NCBI GenBank assembly: GCA_038209195.1
Contig: JBBQXY010000008.1
Coordinates: 9,442 to 73,441 of the forward strand
DNA: 64,000 bases
Source of the DNA: JBBQXY01 sp038209195
GTDB taxonomy: Bacteria > Chloroflexota > Ktedonobacteria > Ktedonobacterales > Ktedonobacteraceae
Reading direction: 5' to 3'
The position numbers and the translations under genes were made by a program. The notes below the pieces were generated by a model. The model had not been told where the DNA came from and searched no databases. It was given only the letters and a program-made list of their open reading frames with translations. Each line of letters opens with the position of its first letter. Positions within the stretch are counted from its first letter, which is position 1. Shown in pieces: positions 26,560-36,100 of the stretch.

Positions 26560-27032
26560 AATGCCTCTCTTCCAAACTACGACAGATAACTGCTCTAGAT
26601 TCTATGAGATTCCACCCATAACGTCAAGTGTAAGGAAATGTTGCATGTAAGTTCATCTCAAATAGATTTCTACCTGGTTAATCTAACCCCAGTCAAAAGC
26701 AACAGGGTTTTGAAACCGCAACCATGTATTCGCATACGCCATTTTAACGTAACCAAATATTAACCAAATCACTACCTTCTCTCTCTTTCCCTAATTCCTA
26801 GCATATTACATACTTGATCCGTAACTATCCCAGTCATATAGATGCCAGGAAGACTTTGCAAGCTATTTTTGATTCTATCTCATATTTGCAGTAGGTTGAT
26901 CTTTGCATCTAACTTTCCCTCTTGTTGAGAAAGGTCACATGTCGCTCTGTTGTCGAAGGACGAATCAGGTACCCCAGCGTCGGTGAAATGTTGTCATTGT
27001 AGTTCGTTTTCTAAAAAAGGTATTTATAACTC
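26560..27032. other. Divergent intergenic region, AT-rich, regulatory
   Basis: 473 bp without an ORF worth naming. It must contain the promoters of both flanking genes. The one clear pattern is the 11-bp direct repeat at 26749-26780. Confidence 0.5.
26749..26780 (+). promoter_or_regulatory. 11-bp direct repeats, possible response-regulator site
   Basis: GTAACCAAATA (26749) and TTAACCAAATC (26760) share AACCAAAT exactly 11 bp apart; ACTACCTTCTC at 26771 is a weaker third unit. The spacing is that of OmpR/PhoB-type response regulator sites and the TTAAC core recalls the repeats at 11003. It lies about 250 bp upstream of the secreted protein gene and about 190 bp upstream of the HTH gene. Confidence 0.3.
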
Positions 27033-28964
27033 ATGCACAAGAGAAAGCTACACATTCTCCTATCAGTCGCAGCTATTGCTATCCTATCGCTCGCCGCCCT
27101 GACATACTTTGGGATAGGAAGTAACGCTGCTGTGAAGGTAAAAGCGGCAAACGCGAGCCTCCATGGCCTCTCGCCGCTCCAAAAAAGGCTTCTTTCAGGC
27201 TTTGCAGATAATACGCTGGATCAACAGTCCTCCGGTCATTCCAGCGCGAAACCCAAAAATTACTTTCCCGACCGCGCCGATGATCAATGCGCCCAGAAAT
27301 TGGGTGCCAACATCAAGGTCAACCAGAACTGTTTGAACCTGTCCGACCCAGACCTGCAAGGGCGAGGGCAGGCGAACAATGAGACCGCTATCGCAGTCAA
27401 TCCCAACAACGCCAACGCTCTGGTCTCCGGTAACAATGATTATCGTCGGGGTGATGGTAACTGCTACGGTGCCTACACATTGGACAATGCGAACCACTGG
27501 AACGACACCACGATCCCCATGAGCTTCACTCGCGGGACAAACTTTGGTGGCGCACGCGAATACTGGCAGGCCGGTGGTGATACGTCGGTCGCATGGGATA
27601 CGAAGGGCAACGCCTACTTCTCCTGTCAAGTGTTCATGCGTGGCCCTGGCGCGTCGAATAACCCCGACCAGTCAAGTGCTTTCTACGTCTTCCGCTCGAC
27701 GCAGAACAATGGTGCTTCCTGGAACTTCCCGGGTCGCCCAGTTGTTGAACAATTCACTACCACCGGCTTCCCATTCCTGGACAAGCAGTACATGACGGTC
27801 GATAACCACGTTGGTAGTCCTTACCAGGACCGCGTCTATGTGACCTGGACCACCTTCGCGGCAGACGGCAGTGCCTATATCTTTGAAGCGTACTCGAATA
27901 ACTATGGTGAGAGTTTCAGCGCACCCGTTCTCGTCAGCTCCACAAGCTCGCTCTGCGTCAACACTTTTGGAGCAGGAACCCTTCATGGCCCCTGTAACGA
28001 GAATCAGTTCTCGAACCCCTTCACGGGTTCCGACGGAGCACTCTACGTTGTCTACGCCAACTTCAACAACTCACTGAGCAGTGCTACCGACAACCACAAT
28101 CAGTTCTTGCTCTCGAAGTCAACCGACGGTGGTGTTAGCTTCAGCTCCCCGGTTTTGGTTGCAAACTACAACGATCTCCCGGACTGTGCCACATACCAGG
28201 CTGGACAGGATGCCGGACGTGCCTGTGTGCCAGAGAAAGGCTTGTCCACGAACTCTGTCTTCCGCGCCGCCAACTACCCATCAGGTCAGGTCAATCCAAA
28301 GAATTCGTCTCAGGTAGTGGTAACATTCGGCTCCTACATCAGCAAAGACTCGAATCCATCGAACGGCTGTGTACCTTCCGGCTTCGCTGGCGACGGAATT
28401 AACACGTACACTGGCGTAAAGACAGCGGGTGCTTGTAACAACAAGATCCTCGAGAGTGTTTCCACGGATAGTGGTGCGAGCTTTAACGGGACCGTAACGG
28501 ATCCGACAACGCTCACGGTTGTTAGCTCGGCTCCTGGTCAGGCGAAGACCGATCAGTGGTTCCAATGGTCAGCCTTCTCGAATTCAGGCAAACTCGCCGT
28601 CTCTTACTACGACCGCCAGTACGGCACCGACGAGACAACAGGAAACATGGACTTCAGCCTTTCCGGTTCGATAAATGATCCCACCGTGTTCGGCGTGGTG
28701 AGGGCAACCTCTAGTTCCATGCCGCTCCCAACGGAGTTTCCTGATGCCCAGGGTAACAGTGTTTTCTTCGGCGACTACACCGGACTCGCCGCAGCCAACA
28801 ACACTGCCTACCCAATCTGGAGTGATACTCGCAATAAAGACCTCGTTCTCTGCCCCGGCTCTGGCGCACCCGGAGTACCGCCTCAGGTCTGTAGCTTTAG
28901 TGAGCCAAGTGGCATCATTGCTAATGATGAGGATATCTTCATGGCCAAAGTATCCATCCCTTAA
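27033..28964 (+). CDS. Secreted sialidase-like (BNR/Asp-box) propeller protein
   Basis: 643 residues with an N-terminal signal peptide (MHKRKLHILLSVAAIAILSL). Several Asp-box motifs of the S-X-D-X-G-X-S/T-F/W type are visible (KSTDGGVSF, VSTDSGASF, RSTQNNGASW, YSNNYGESF), which mark the turns of sialidase-type beta-propellers. About ten cysteines suggest disulfides outside the cell. Many homologous folds lack glycosidase activity, and I see no firm arginine triad, so 'sialidase-like' describes the fold only. The start has AAAGGT upstream. It ends 36 bp before the hairpin at 29001, with a convergent remnant beyond. Confidence 0.75.
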   Translation: MHKRKLHILLSVAAIAILSLAALTYFGIGSNAAVKVKAANASLHGLSPLQKRLLSGFADNTLDQQSSGHSSAKPKNYFPDRADDQCAQKLGANIKVNQNCLNLSDPDLQGRGQANNETAIAVNPNNANALVSGNNDYRRGDGNCYGAYTLDNANHWNDTTIPMSFTRGTNFGGAREYWQAGGDTSVAWDTKGNAYFSCQVFMRGPGASNNPDQSSAFYVFRSTQNNGASWNFPGRPVVEQFTTTGFPFLDKQYMTVDNHVGSPYQDRVYVTWTTFAADGSAYIFEAYSNNYGESFSAPVLVSSTSSLCVNTFGAGTLHGPCNENQFSNPFTGSDGALYVVYANFNNSLSSATDNHNQFLLSKSTDGGVSFSSPVLVANYNDLPDCATYQAGQDAGRACVPEKGLSTNSVFRAANYPSGQVNPKNSSQVVVTFGSYISKDSNPSNGCVPSGFAGDGINTYTGVKTAGACNNKILESVSTDSGASFNGTVTDPTTLTVVSSAPGQAKTDQWFQWSAFSNSGKLAVSYYDRQYGTDETTGNMDFSLSGSINDPTVFGVVRATSSSMPLPTEFPDAQGNSVFFGDYTGLAAANNTAYPIWSDTRNKDLVLCPGSGAPGVPPQVCSFSEPSGIIANDEDIFMAKVSIP

Positions 28965-29000
28965 AAGGGAATCGCATCCAGTTCCACCTTTCCCGTAGTT

Positions 29001-29057
29001 TTGAGGAATGAAACAGCGGTGGCGGCCTGAGGCCGCCACCGCTGTTTCATTCCTCAA
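29001..29057. terminator. 27-bp perfect hairpin between convergent units
   Basis: Arms 29001-29027 and 29031-29057 are perfectly complementary with a TGA loop. It separates the secreted protein gene (+) from the herA remnant (-), whose stop codon at 29060 is only 3 bp away. Confidence 0.75.
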
Positions 29058-29059
29058 CA

Positions 29060-30677
29060 CTATTTCCCATCCTTTTTCCCAGCCTTAACCCAGGTAATTT
29101 GTTTTCCGTTTAAACCAATACGTTTGAAAGAGTGCCACGCCTCATCTTTCGGCCCAAAAATCTGCTCAAGGGCTTCTGCAACTAAAATGAAGGCAACGTC
29201 ATCTCGATCTTCAAGCGTGTCAGGTAGCTTCTCTGCCAGTTTTCTAAGCAGCACTCCCCACGGTATGCCTCGACCATGTAGCTGTGCCATGATATCGTTA
29301 TTATTGCGCAAAGCGACAATCGCGTTGTTTTTGTAGACGGCAAGCGTGTCTATTGTTTCACTTTCCATGCTGTTGTAGCTTGTTGTCTCGTCTTCGTTTG
29401 TGGCAGGAAAAGCAGTTTGCTGGTCTAGTATGTTGGATAAGGCATGCTGGAATTTGTCTTTTAACGTGTGAGCAAAAGTATCTACTTCCGCCTCGCAATA
29501 GTGTGGGTCCAGTGGGCTATACAGACACTCGAAGGATAAGACACGGATAGAGACGGGATAAGGGGTGCCACCTACGGAACTCCAGAAAACGCCTTGACCG
29601 GGGATGGGTTCGTTCAAGAGGACGCTGAGAATATCTTCGCTAAAATGGGCGTTGGCCTGCTGGACGTTTCTGAGATCGGTAGTAGATAAGAGGTGAAAAA
29701 TAAACCAGTTGTCGCCCTGACTCAGGATATCTATGGGAATGCTGCCCGGTTGTTGCGTGATGAGCAGCGCACCAAGATCGTATTTGCGGCCCTCTTTGAC
29801 CCAGGCGATATAGGGTTCGGCAGCCGAAGAGCGTTCGTTTAGGACAGATTGTGCCTCTTCTATCACAGCAATAGTCGGGATTGTTTTTGGTTCAGCCTCG
29901 GTAAACTCTTTCTGGTTGCGATCAAAAATGCGCCGCAAAACAAGCCCTGAAAGAATGAGGGCCTGCGCTCCACGCATCTGCGACACATCGACAATGCAGA
30001 GCTTCCCTTCGGAGAGGGCATAGATGAGCATGTCCATGAATTGGCTGCTTTTATCGTGCAGCATATGCACAATAGTGGTCATATTGCCACGAGCAGCAAG
30101 AGCTTCGACCTCTTGTTGCCGACTTTCCAGACCAATGAGATTACTGATTTCGTCCAGTGGTGTTTGATTGCCGCCCTGTGGCAAAATCATTTGTTCTGAT
30201 GATCGAGAATAAGCTGGCCCATTCAACCAATTCACGATAAACTTGAACCCAACCGGGGCTGATAGGTTTGCCATCCTCATTGTTTCGAATTCTTGGGCTT
30301 AATTTGCTCAGATCTTGCACGTCTAAATAAGCCATCATTGCGCCGAGTGCGGTACGAGGGGAGCCATCAGGATGAAATTGTTTCGCGCTTAACGTGGAAA
30401 TCTTCGTGGTGGGTGTCACAGCTTCTAGGCAGTATTCTCGGTTGCTGGAGTCAACAATGCGAATGATTTGGACGAGAAAGGGATCGAATTGCAGACTGAT
30501 ATTGCTGCCGTCGGTTGCTACCAGTGACATGGAAGTGGCGTTGCGTGTATAGATAGGGCGAATTTCGCTGCGTAAGAGGCGAATCTCGTCACGCAGTTGC
30601 TCTAAAAGACCCCGGTCAGCCACTATACTTTCCACAATTTCCTGCTTGAGCTGACTATAGCTTTGTGACTCGATCAT
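29060..30677 (-). pseudogene. Deletion-fused nurA'-'herA remnant
   Basis: Two overlapping frames. The first (30677 to a stop at 30141) begins as a NurA-type protein: VATDGSNISLQFDPFLVQI with the catalytic Asp, then RELVEWASLF and NDFAT, after which homology stops at about 30190. From about 30190 to 29060, in another frame, the sequence is the C-terminal two thirds of a HerA/DUF87 DNA translocase: LIGLESRQQEVEAL, IVHMLHDKSSQFMDML, Walker B TIAVIEEAQSVL and KEGRKYDLGALLITQQ. The HerA Walker A region and the NurA C-terminus are both missing. I infer one internal deletion joining adjacent nurA and herA genes. The herA part may still be translated from ATG 30280 but would lack its P-loop. Confidence 0.7.
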
Positions 30678-31118
30678 TGTTCTCTCTCACACTATTGGTC
30701 CGACACACTTCCTGTGACAAGCAGGGATGCAAGGGGCAGCCGCCCCTTGACTGGGTTCTAGGATAAGTTTGATAGAGACTTTAGGCCAATGGCCTCGGGA
30801 TGCAAGGGGCCGCCGCCCCTTGACTGGGTTCTAGGGCTGCGTCCTAGTCACCCTTTCCCTGCCGCCGAAGGCGGCCTAGCAAAAAGGTGGGATTGTTCTT
30901 ACAATACTGTAAATTTATCTGGATGTATCGTAACATCACAAGAGCTTATTGGCAATATTTAACACACCAGAAGAGGTATCCAAGCGCAATACTCGCTTCA
31001 ACTTTGTCGAAGGTATTATGGGAGCAGTATCGTCTACTCTGCGACGATCTTTTCGCGCAGCTTGAGCTGCCGAAGCTGGCGATTTGCAATGCAGGGAATT
31101 GGCCCAGCTATTATGACG
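30678..31118. other. Intergenic region with repeat copies E
   Basis: It holds two tandem copies of the GGATGCAAGGGGC repeat (30721-30877). A 97-codon frame from 30887 (+) runs antisense into the end of xdhC; it has no recognisable similarity and is probably not a gene. Confidence 0.5.
30721..30877 (+). repeat. GGATGCAAGGGGC palindromic repeat, tandem copy E
   Basis: A partial unit (30721-30764, ending TTCTAGGA) is followed by a full short-form unit (30797-30877) ending in CTGCCGCCGAAGGCGGC. The tandem arrangement suggests serial insertion or duplication. Confidence 0.75.
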
Positions 31119-31961
31119 CTATGCTTTCGTTTCTCGCGTTGCCGCAACCACCTCTTCCAGGAAATGATGCCGGGTCTTGAGCGGCACCCCGCTGCCATGT
31201 TTACGTAGCATAACCATTTCGGCGGCAATACTTAGCGCGATCTCGTCGGGCGTTTCCGCGCCCAGGTCCAGTCCAATCGGCGCATGCACCTGCTCCAGCC
31301 TTTCACGTGCCACACCATCTTTGAGCAAGTCACGGAAAATATTCTTGATCTTCCCCTGGCTACCAATCATCCCTACATACCGTGCGTCCGTTTCCACCGC
31401 GGCCCGTAGCGCGTTCTTGTCCATTTGATGGCCACGCGTAACAATGACGATCCAACTCGCCTCGTCAGGTTCCATATCGCGTATCGACTGTGGAATATCG
31501 CCAAAATTCACCTGCACCTGTTCACCAAACATTTGCGGATCAGCCAGGTCACGCCGGTCATCTATCACCACAATACGAAAATCTAAAGGTGCTGCCAACC
31601 GCGCCAACGCCTGCGCCACATTGCCAGCCCCTGCGATAATCAAGCGCGGCTCAGGATGCAACACTTCGATAAACAACTCTAATGTGGCCCCACAACTGCC
31701 GACCGCCTGGTCAGCATCCAGGTGGACATGCACAATTTGCGAACGACTCTCCCGCAGGGCCTTTATTGTCTCCTGTGCCACCTGCTTATCCACGTGCGCC
31801 CCAGAAAAACTGCCACTGGTCGAGCCATCTGCCCGAACCAGCATCTTCGTCCCCACTCCACACGGTGCCGCCCCAATCGTCTTCACTACCGTGGCAACGG
31901 CAATCCTTTCACCCCGCTTCAATAAAGCCTGTATCTCATTATACATAGCTGTCGTGTTCAT
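31119..31961 (-). CDS. XdhC/CoxI-family molybdoenzyme maturation protein
   Basis: 280 residues from ATG 31961, which has AAAGGGAAAAGC directly upstream; an in-frame start at 31988 lacks one. The N-terminal XdhC domain shows VATVVKTIGAAPCGVGTKMLV and VGSCGATLELF. The C-terminal Rossmann-like domain has LIIAGAGNVAQALARLA, VIVTRGHQMD and GMIGSQGKIK. The family sulfurates and delivers molybdenum cofactor to xanthine dehydrogenase-type enzymes. No such enzyme is in the window, so the client lies elsewhere. It is monocistronic here. Confidence 0.9.
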   Translation of the reverse strand: MNTTAMYNEIQALLKRGERIAVATVVKTIGAAPCGVGTKMLVRADGSTSGSFSGAHVDKQVAQETIKALRESRSQIVHVHLDADQAVGSCGATLELFIEVLHPEPRLIIAGAGNVAQALARLAAPLDFRIVVIDDRRDLADPQMFGEQVQVNFGDIPQSIRDMEPDEASWIVIVTRGHQMDKNALRAAVETDARYVGMIGSQGKIKNIFRDLLKDGVARERLEQVHAPIGLDLGAETPDEIALSIAAEMVMLRKHGSGVPLKTRHHFLEEVVAATRETKA

Positions 31962-32182
31962 CGCTTTTCCCTTTATGCCGCAGCGCACACACTACTCACA
32001 CTGCGTAAACATAGCAGTACTCAACCGTTGAGTATGCTAGATGTTATTATTGTATAACAGAATCGCAGCCCAGGGTTATTCCAATTGACCTCAGCAGGAT
32101 CACTCTGTCCCAAGGCTTCTCACAAGGTGCATATAGGCAGGAGAATCCTGTCGTTCCCCTGTCGAACCACCTCACTGTTTGC

Positions 32183-32754
32183 TTGCTTGTTTCCCCGAAA
32201 TATGCTATACTTTTCCTGAGGTACCACAAGGCACACTGTGTTAGAACCCGTAGCACCCACCGAGGTCTCTCTCACCATCATCCCCTGGCCGGTCAACCAA
32301 CAAAAGGCAGTGTCACAAATGTCCGAAGTCCCATAGTCGTCAAGTTAAGGCAGGGAGAGGCGGTCACTCGTAGGGGCGGGAGTGGTGTTGATGAGGGGTA
32401 GGGACCCTTGTGGTCGCCCGTGGGTGGCACCCTGTCTGGGGGACAGGTAATATGGCTGCGAAGGCACCCACTCCCAAGGCCGCTTCGTTGCCAGTGCCTC
32501 TGTCCTTAACTTGACACATATGGGTCGCAAATGTCCGAAGTCACAAATGTCCTACTCATCCCAACCATCCATAGTTTTCATTGTCACAACCATTACCAAA
32601 TCCCAAGCATTATCCTATCGGATGCAAACTGAGAATTGGGGGTCACAAATGTCCCATCCCTCATAACGTCTCCTGCATTTTTCTCTCGGACGCCATACCA
32701 TTGAAAATTGGGGGTCACAAATGTCCCAACGATCACAATGTCCCAAGCAGCAGA
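32183..32754 (+). repeat. Promoter-headed dispersed element, copy 1
   Basis: The element opens with TTGCTT (32183), a 17-bp spacer and TATACT (32206-32211) preceded by TGC. Next comes a conserved leader (GGTACCACAAGG, GTTAGAACCCGTAGCACC, CCGAGGTC). The body carries repeated GTCACAAATGTCC 13-mers at 32312, 32540, 32642 and 32714, plus GTCGCAAATGTCC at 32524, separated by units containing CCAAGCATTATCCTATCGG. Copies in the opposite orientation lie at 45237-45960 and 63236-63694. No sustained ORF is conserved between copies, so a structured non-coding transcript or a decayed mobile element is likely. Confidence 0.75.
32339..32515. repeat. 177-bp segment bounded by 12-bp perfect inverted repeats, nested in copy 1
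   Basis: GTCAAGTTAAGG (32339-32350) and CCTTAACTTGAC (32504-32515) are exact inverted repeats. The corresponding position in the copy at 45 kb has only one of the two ends (45425). This may be a small MITE that inserted into the larger element or formed one of its modules. Confidence 0.55.
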
Positions 32755-32820
32755 ACGCTAGCGCAGCAGGCAGCAAAAAGACTTTTGAGAAACACTGCTG
32801 TTTGTCTGTCTGGCCAGTCA

Positions 32821-32850
32821 TTGACATATCACTCGCTCTTTTGCTACAAT
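32821..32850 (+). promoter_or_regulatory. Sigma-70-type promoter for the 32914-36924 operon
   Basis: A perfect -35 TTGACA (32821-32826), an 18-bp spacer and TACAAT (32845-32850) preceded by TGC. It lies 64 bp upstream of the small gene at 32914 and would drive that gene, the hybrid kinase and the response regulator. Confidence 0.7.
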
Positions 32851-32913
32851 GCACACGACACCATCAGCGTAAGCGTGAAAGAGTTGGGTAGAAGACGAAT
32901 AGAGGTGGATATC

Positions 32914-33180
32914 ATGCCGCAGGATGCCATCAATCAGATCATTAACGTAGAGCAGTTAGCATACATGACCCTTCTTGCTGTGCAGCAGGAAGTTGGGATT
33001 GCCCAGCGTACCCTCGAGCAATATCAGGTGCTCTTGGGCATTGAGCCGAACTGCCTTCATATCGGCACGCGCAGCCTCGCTATTTTGCCGGAGGTGCTAG
33101 TCAACGTGGAGCAATGTAAGCAGTATCCCGTGTTACTTGCCCACCACAAGTCAAGCGTTACTCCGCAAGCAAGCGACTAA
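32914..33180 (+). CDS. Small conserved-looking protein upstream of the hybrid kinase
   Basis: 88 residues from ATG 32914, which has AGAGGTGG at a good distance; an in-frame extension to 32581 runs through a dispersed repeat and is rejected. It has no signal peptide or membrane segment. It is mostly helical (INVEQLAYMTLLAVQQEVGIAQ) with a hydrophobic C-terminal half. I do not recognise a family. Only 14 bp separate it from the hybrid kinase, so the two are almost certainly co-transcribed and it may be an accessory or regulatory subunit. Confidence 0.65.
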   Translation: MPQDAINQIINVEQLAYMTLLAVQQEVGIAQRTLEQYQVLLGIEPNCLHIGTRSLAILPEVLVNVEQCKQYPVLLAHHKSSVTPQASD

Positions 33181-33194
33181 ATAGGAGAAAGCCG

Positions 33195-36100
33195 ATGGAG
33201 ACCACCATAACGAACCCTTCTCGTTCCCATGCCACATCTCAGAACGCCTCCTTCCCCATTGTGGGCATTGGAGCCTCTGCTGGTGGATTAGAAGCCTTCA
33301 CGGAATTGCTACGGTACCTGCCCGACGATACAGGTATGGCCTATGTTCTGGTACAGCACATGGATCCCGCGCACCCCAGTCTGCTGGCTCACTTGCTAAC
33401 TCGCACTACGCACATGGACGTAGACGAAGTCAGTGAGGGCATGGTCGTCGAGGCTAACCATGTTTACGTCATTCCCCCCAACACCGATATGACGCTTGCG
33501 CAGGGCATGCTTGTCCTTGTCCCCCAAACCAAAACCGATGGGCTGCACCTGTCCATTGATACCTTCTTGCGTTCGTTAGCCAAGAGCCAGGCCGAGCGTG
33601 CCATTGGCGTAATTCTTTCAGGTTCGGCTTCCGATGGCACACTCGGCCTTCAGGCTATCAAGGCGGAGGGAGGAATGGCGTTGGTCCAGGATGCCCACTC
33701 TGCTACCTATTCCAGTATGCCCCAGAGTGCCATCGCTGCTGGCATCGCTGACTTTATCGGATCGCCTGAAGAGATCGCCAAGGAACTTACTAGGATCAGT
33801 TCCCATCCGTATGTTCACCTGTTGCCGGAGGATGTGGCGGCAGCCGAGGCGGCCGAGGCGGCGGCCCCACGCCAGCAGAAACAAGCGGTACCCGAGGAAG
33901 AGCAGGCGTTCCAACAGATTCTCCAGGTGTTGCGCGAGCGGACGGCTGTGGATTGGACAGCATATAGGTCCACGACGCTCAAACGGCGTATCTACCGGCG
34001 CATGGTGTTGCAACAGATTGACACCTTTGTTGAGTACCTCAGTTTTCTCTCCGCCCATAAGCCTGAGGAAGAAGCCCTGTATCAAGACTTGTTGATCGGC
34101 GTCACTAGCTTTTTTCGCGATCCAACAAGCCTTGCTATCCTGGTTGACGAGATCTTTCCGCGCATGCTGGATACGAAATCCACCCTAGCTCCCATCAGGG
34201 TCTGGGTTCCAGGCTGTGCAACTGGCGAGGAAGTCTATTCCTTGGCGATCAGCTTGCTAGAGTTTTTGGAGGCACGCTCGCTCACACTTCCTATCCAACT
34301 CTTTGGTACAGATCTCAATGTGCATGCGATTGAGCACGCCAGAGTAGGTATCTACTCTCCAGCCGCGGTCGCTCATCTCTCCCCTGCACGTCTGGAGCAG
34401 TTCTTTCAGCGCGTCAATGACAAATACCAAATCAGTAAGTCCATTCGCGACCGCTGCGTGTTCGCCCAACACAATGTCTTTAGTGATCCCCCCTTCGCCC
34501 GGCTCGATCTACTCTCGTGTCAGAATCTGCTCATTTATTTGAAGCCCGAGGTCCAGAAAAAGGTCATCCAGACCTTTCACTATGCGCTGATCCCCCACGG
34601 CTTTCTCCTGCTGGGACCTTCCGAAACCATCGGGACCGCCACGGATCTCTTTGGGCCTGTTGGAGATCACAAGCAACAGGTCTATGTCCAAAAAACGACG
34701 AGTTCGCGTCCCGTCTTCGTCGGGAAAGCTCGCCAGTCGAAACAAGGCGCACCACTCGACCCGCGCGAGGAGAGCAACACCATGCCGTTCGAAAAAGCTG
34801 TCAAGGAGTTTGATCTCCAAAAAGAGACGGAGCGTCTGCTCGCTGGTTATGCTCCCGCCAGTGTGGTAGTCGACGCGGAGATGGAGATCCTGCACTTCCG
34901 CGGACATACCAGTCTCTACCTGGAACCGACAACAGGGCGCGCCAGCCTCAATCTCTTTAAGATGGCCCGTGTGAGCCTGGGGCTTGAACTGCGCTCTGCT
35001 ATTTCTAAAGCCCGAAAAAGTGGACTGCCCGTGAAAAAAGATGGCATTCTGCTCAGCGAGCCAGGCACCCTCCGCGACCATGCTGTGGCCATAGAAGTGA
35101 TCCCTTTGCATTCCCCTTCCAAGGATATCTACTTTTTGATCCTCTTTGAAGAAAGTGCCTCCTCATCTCTTAGACCAATCGAAAAGCCTGCGGTGAGGGC
35201 GAAGCGTGGGGTCAGAGAGCGGCATATCCAGCAGTTGGAGCAGGAGCTTGCGGCAAGGAGCGAGGAGATGCGCGCCATCGTTGAGGAGTTGGAGACCACC
35301 AACGAGGAATTGCAATCGGCTAACGAGGAAATTCTCTCCAGTAATGAGGAGTTACAAAGCCTCAACGAAGAACTGGAGACCTCCAAAGAAGAAATACAGG
35401 CCAGCAATGAAGAACTCCTCGTCATCAATCAGGAACTACATATGCGCAATGACCAACTGCAAGAGGCCCGTGGGTACGCGGAGGCCATTGTGGAAACTAT
35501 CCGCGAACCGCTCCTCGTCCTGGACGAAGGTCTGCGTGTGCAGAGCGCGAATCGGGCCTTTTATCAAAGCTTCCAGGTCACACCCACCGATACAAATCAG
35601 CACCTGCTCTTCGAGTTAGGCAACGGCCAGTGGAATATTCCTTCCTTGCGCACTCTATTGATGGAGGTTCTTCTCACCAATCGCGTGCTCACCGATTATG
35701 AGATCGAACAGACGTTTCCTGGCATTGGCCACAAAACCATGCTGCTCAACGCCCGTAGTATGGAACACGGTCCGCTCATCCTTCTGGCCATAGAAGACAT
35801 TACCGAACGCAAACGGACTCTGTTAGAAAACCAGCAACTCTTGGTGCAACGTGAGGAATTTATGGCCATTGCCAGCCACGAACTGAAAACGCCTGTCACC
35901 AGTATTAAAGGCTATGCACAGTTGCTGCACACCCACTTTGACAAAGCTGGTGATGTTCGCTCGGCAGACATGCTAGCAAAGATGGAGACGCAGATCAATA
36001 AGCTCATCACCCTGATTGGCGAACTGCTGGATGTCACTAAAATTGAGGCCGGGCAACTGCCCTGGCGCAACACTGACTTTGACTTGGATGCCCTCGTGCG

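Noticed and set aside
30887..31180. 97-codon + frame starting GTG in the xdhC downstream region
   Set aside because: It overlaps the 3' end of xdhC in antisense and begins beside a repeat; the composition resembles an antisense translation and no family is recognisable.
32212..32260. Possible T-box riboswitch leader (GGTACC-containing hairpin after a promoter)
   Set aside because: The conserved T-box antiterminator sequence is not present and no tRNA synthetase or amino-acid gene follows.
32581..32913. In-frame N-terminal extension of the 88-residue gene
   Set aside because: It translates the 13-mer repeats of the dispersed element and lies across the TTGACA-TACAAT promoter; a good Shine-Dalgarno precedes ATG 32914.
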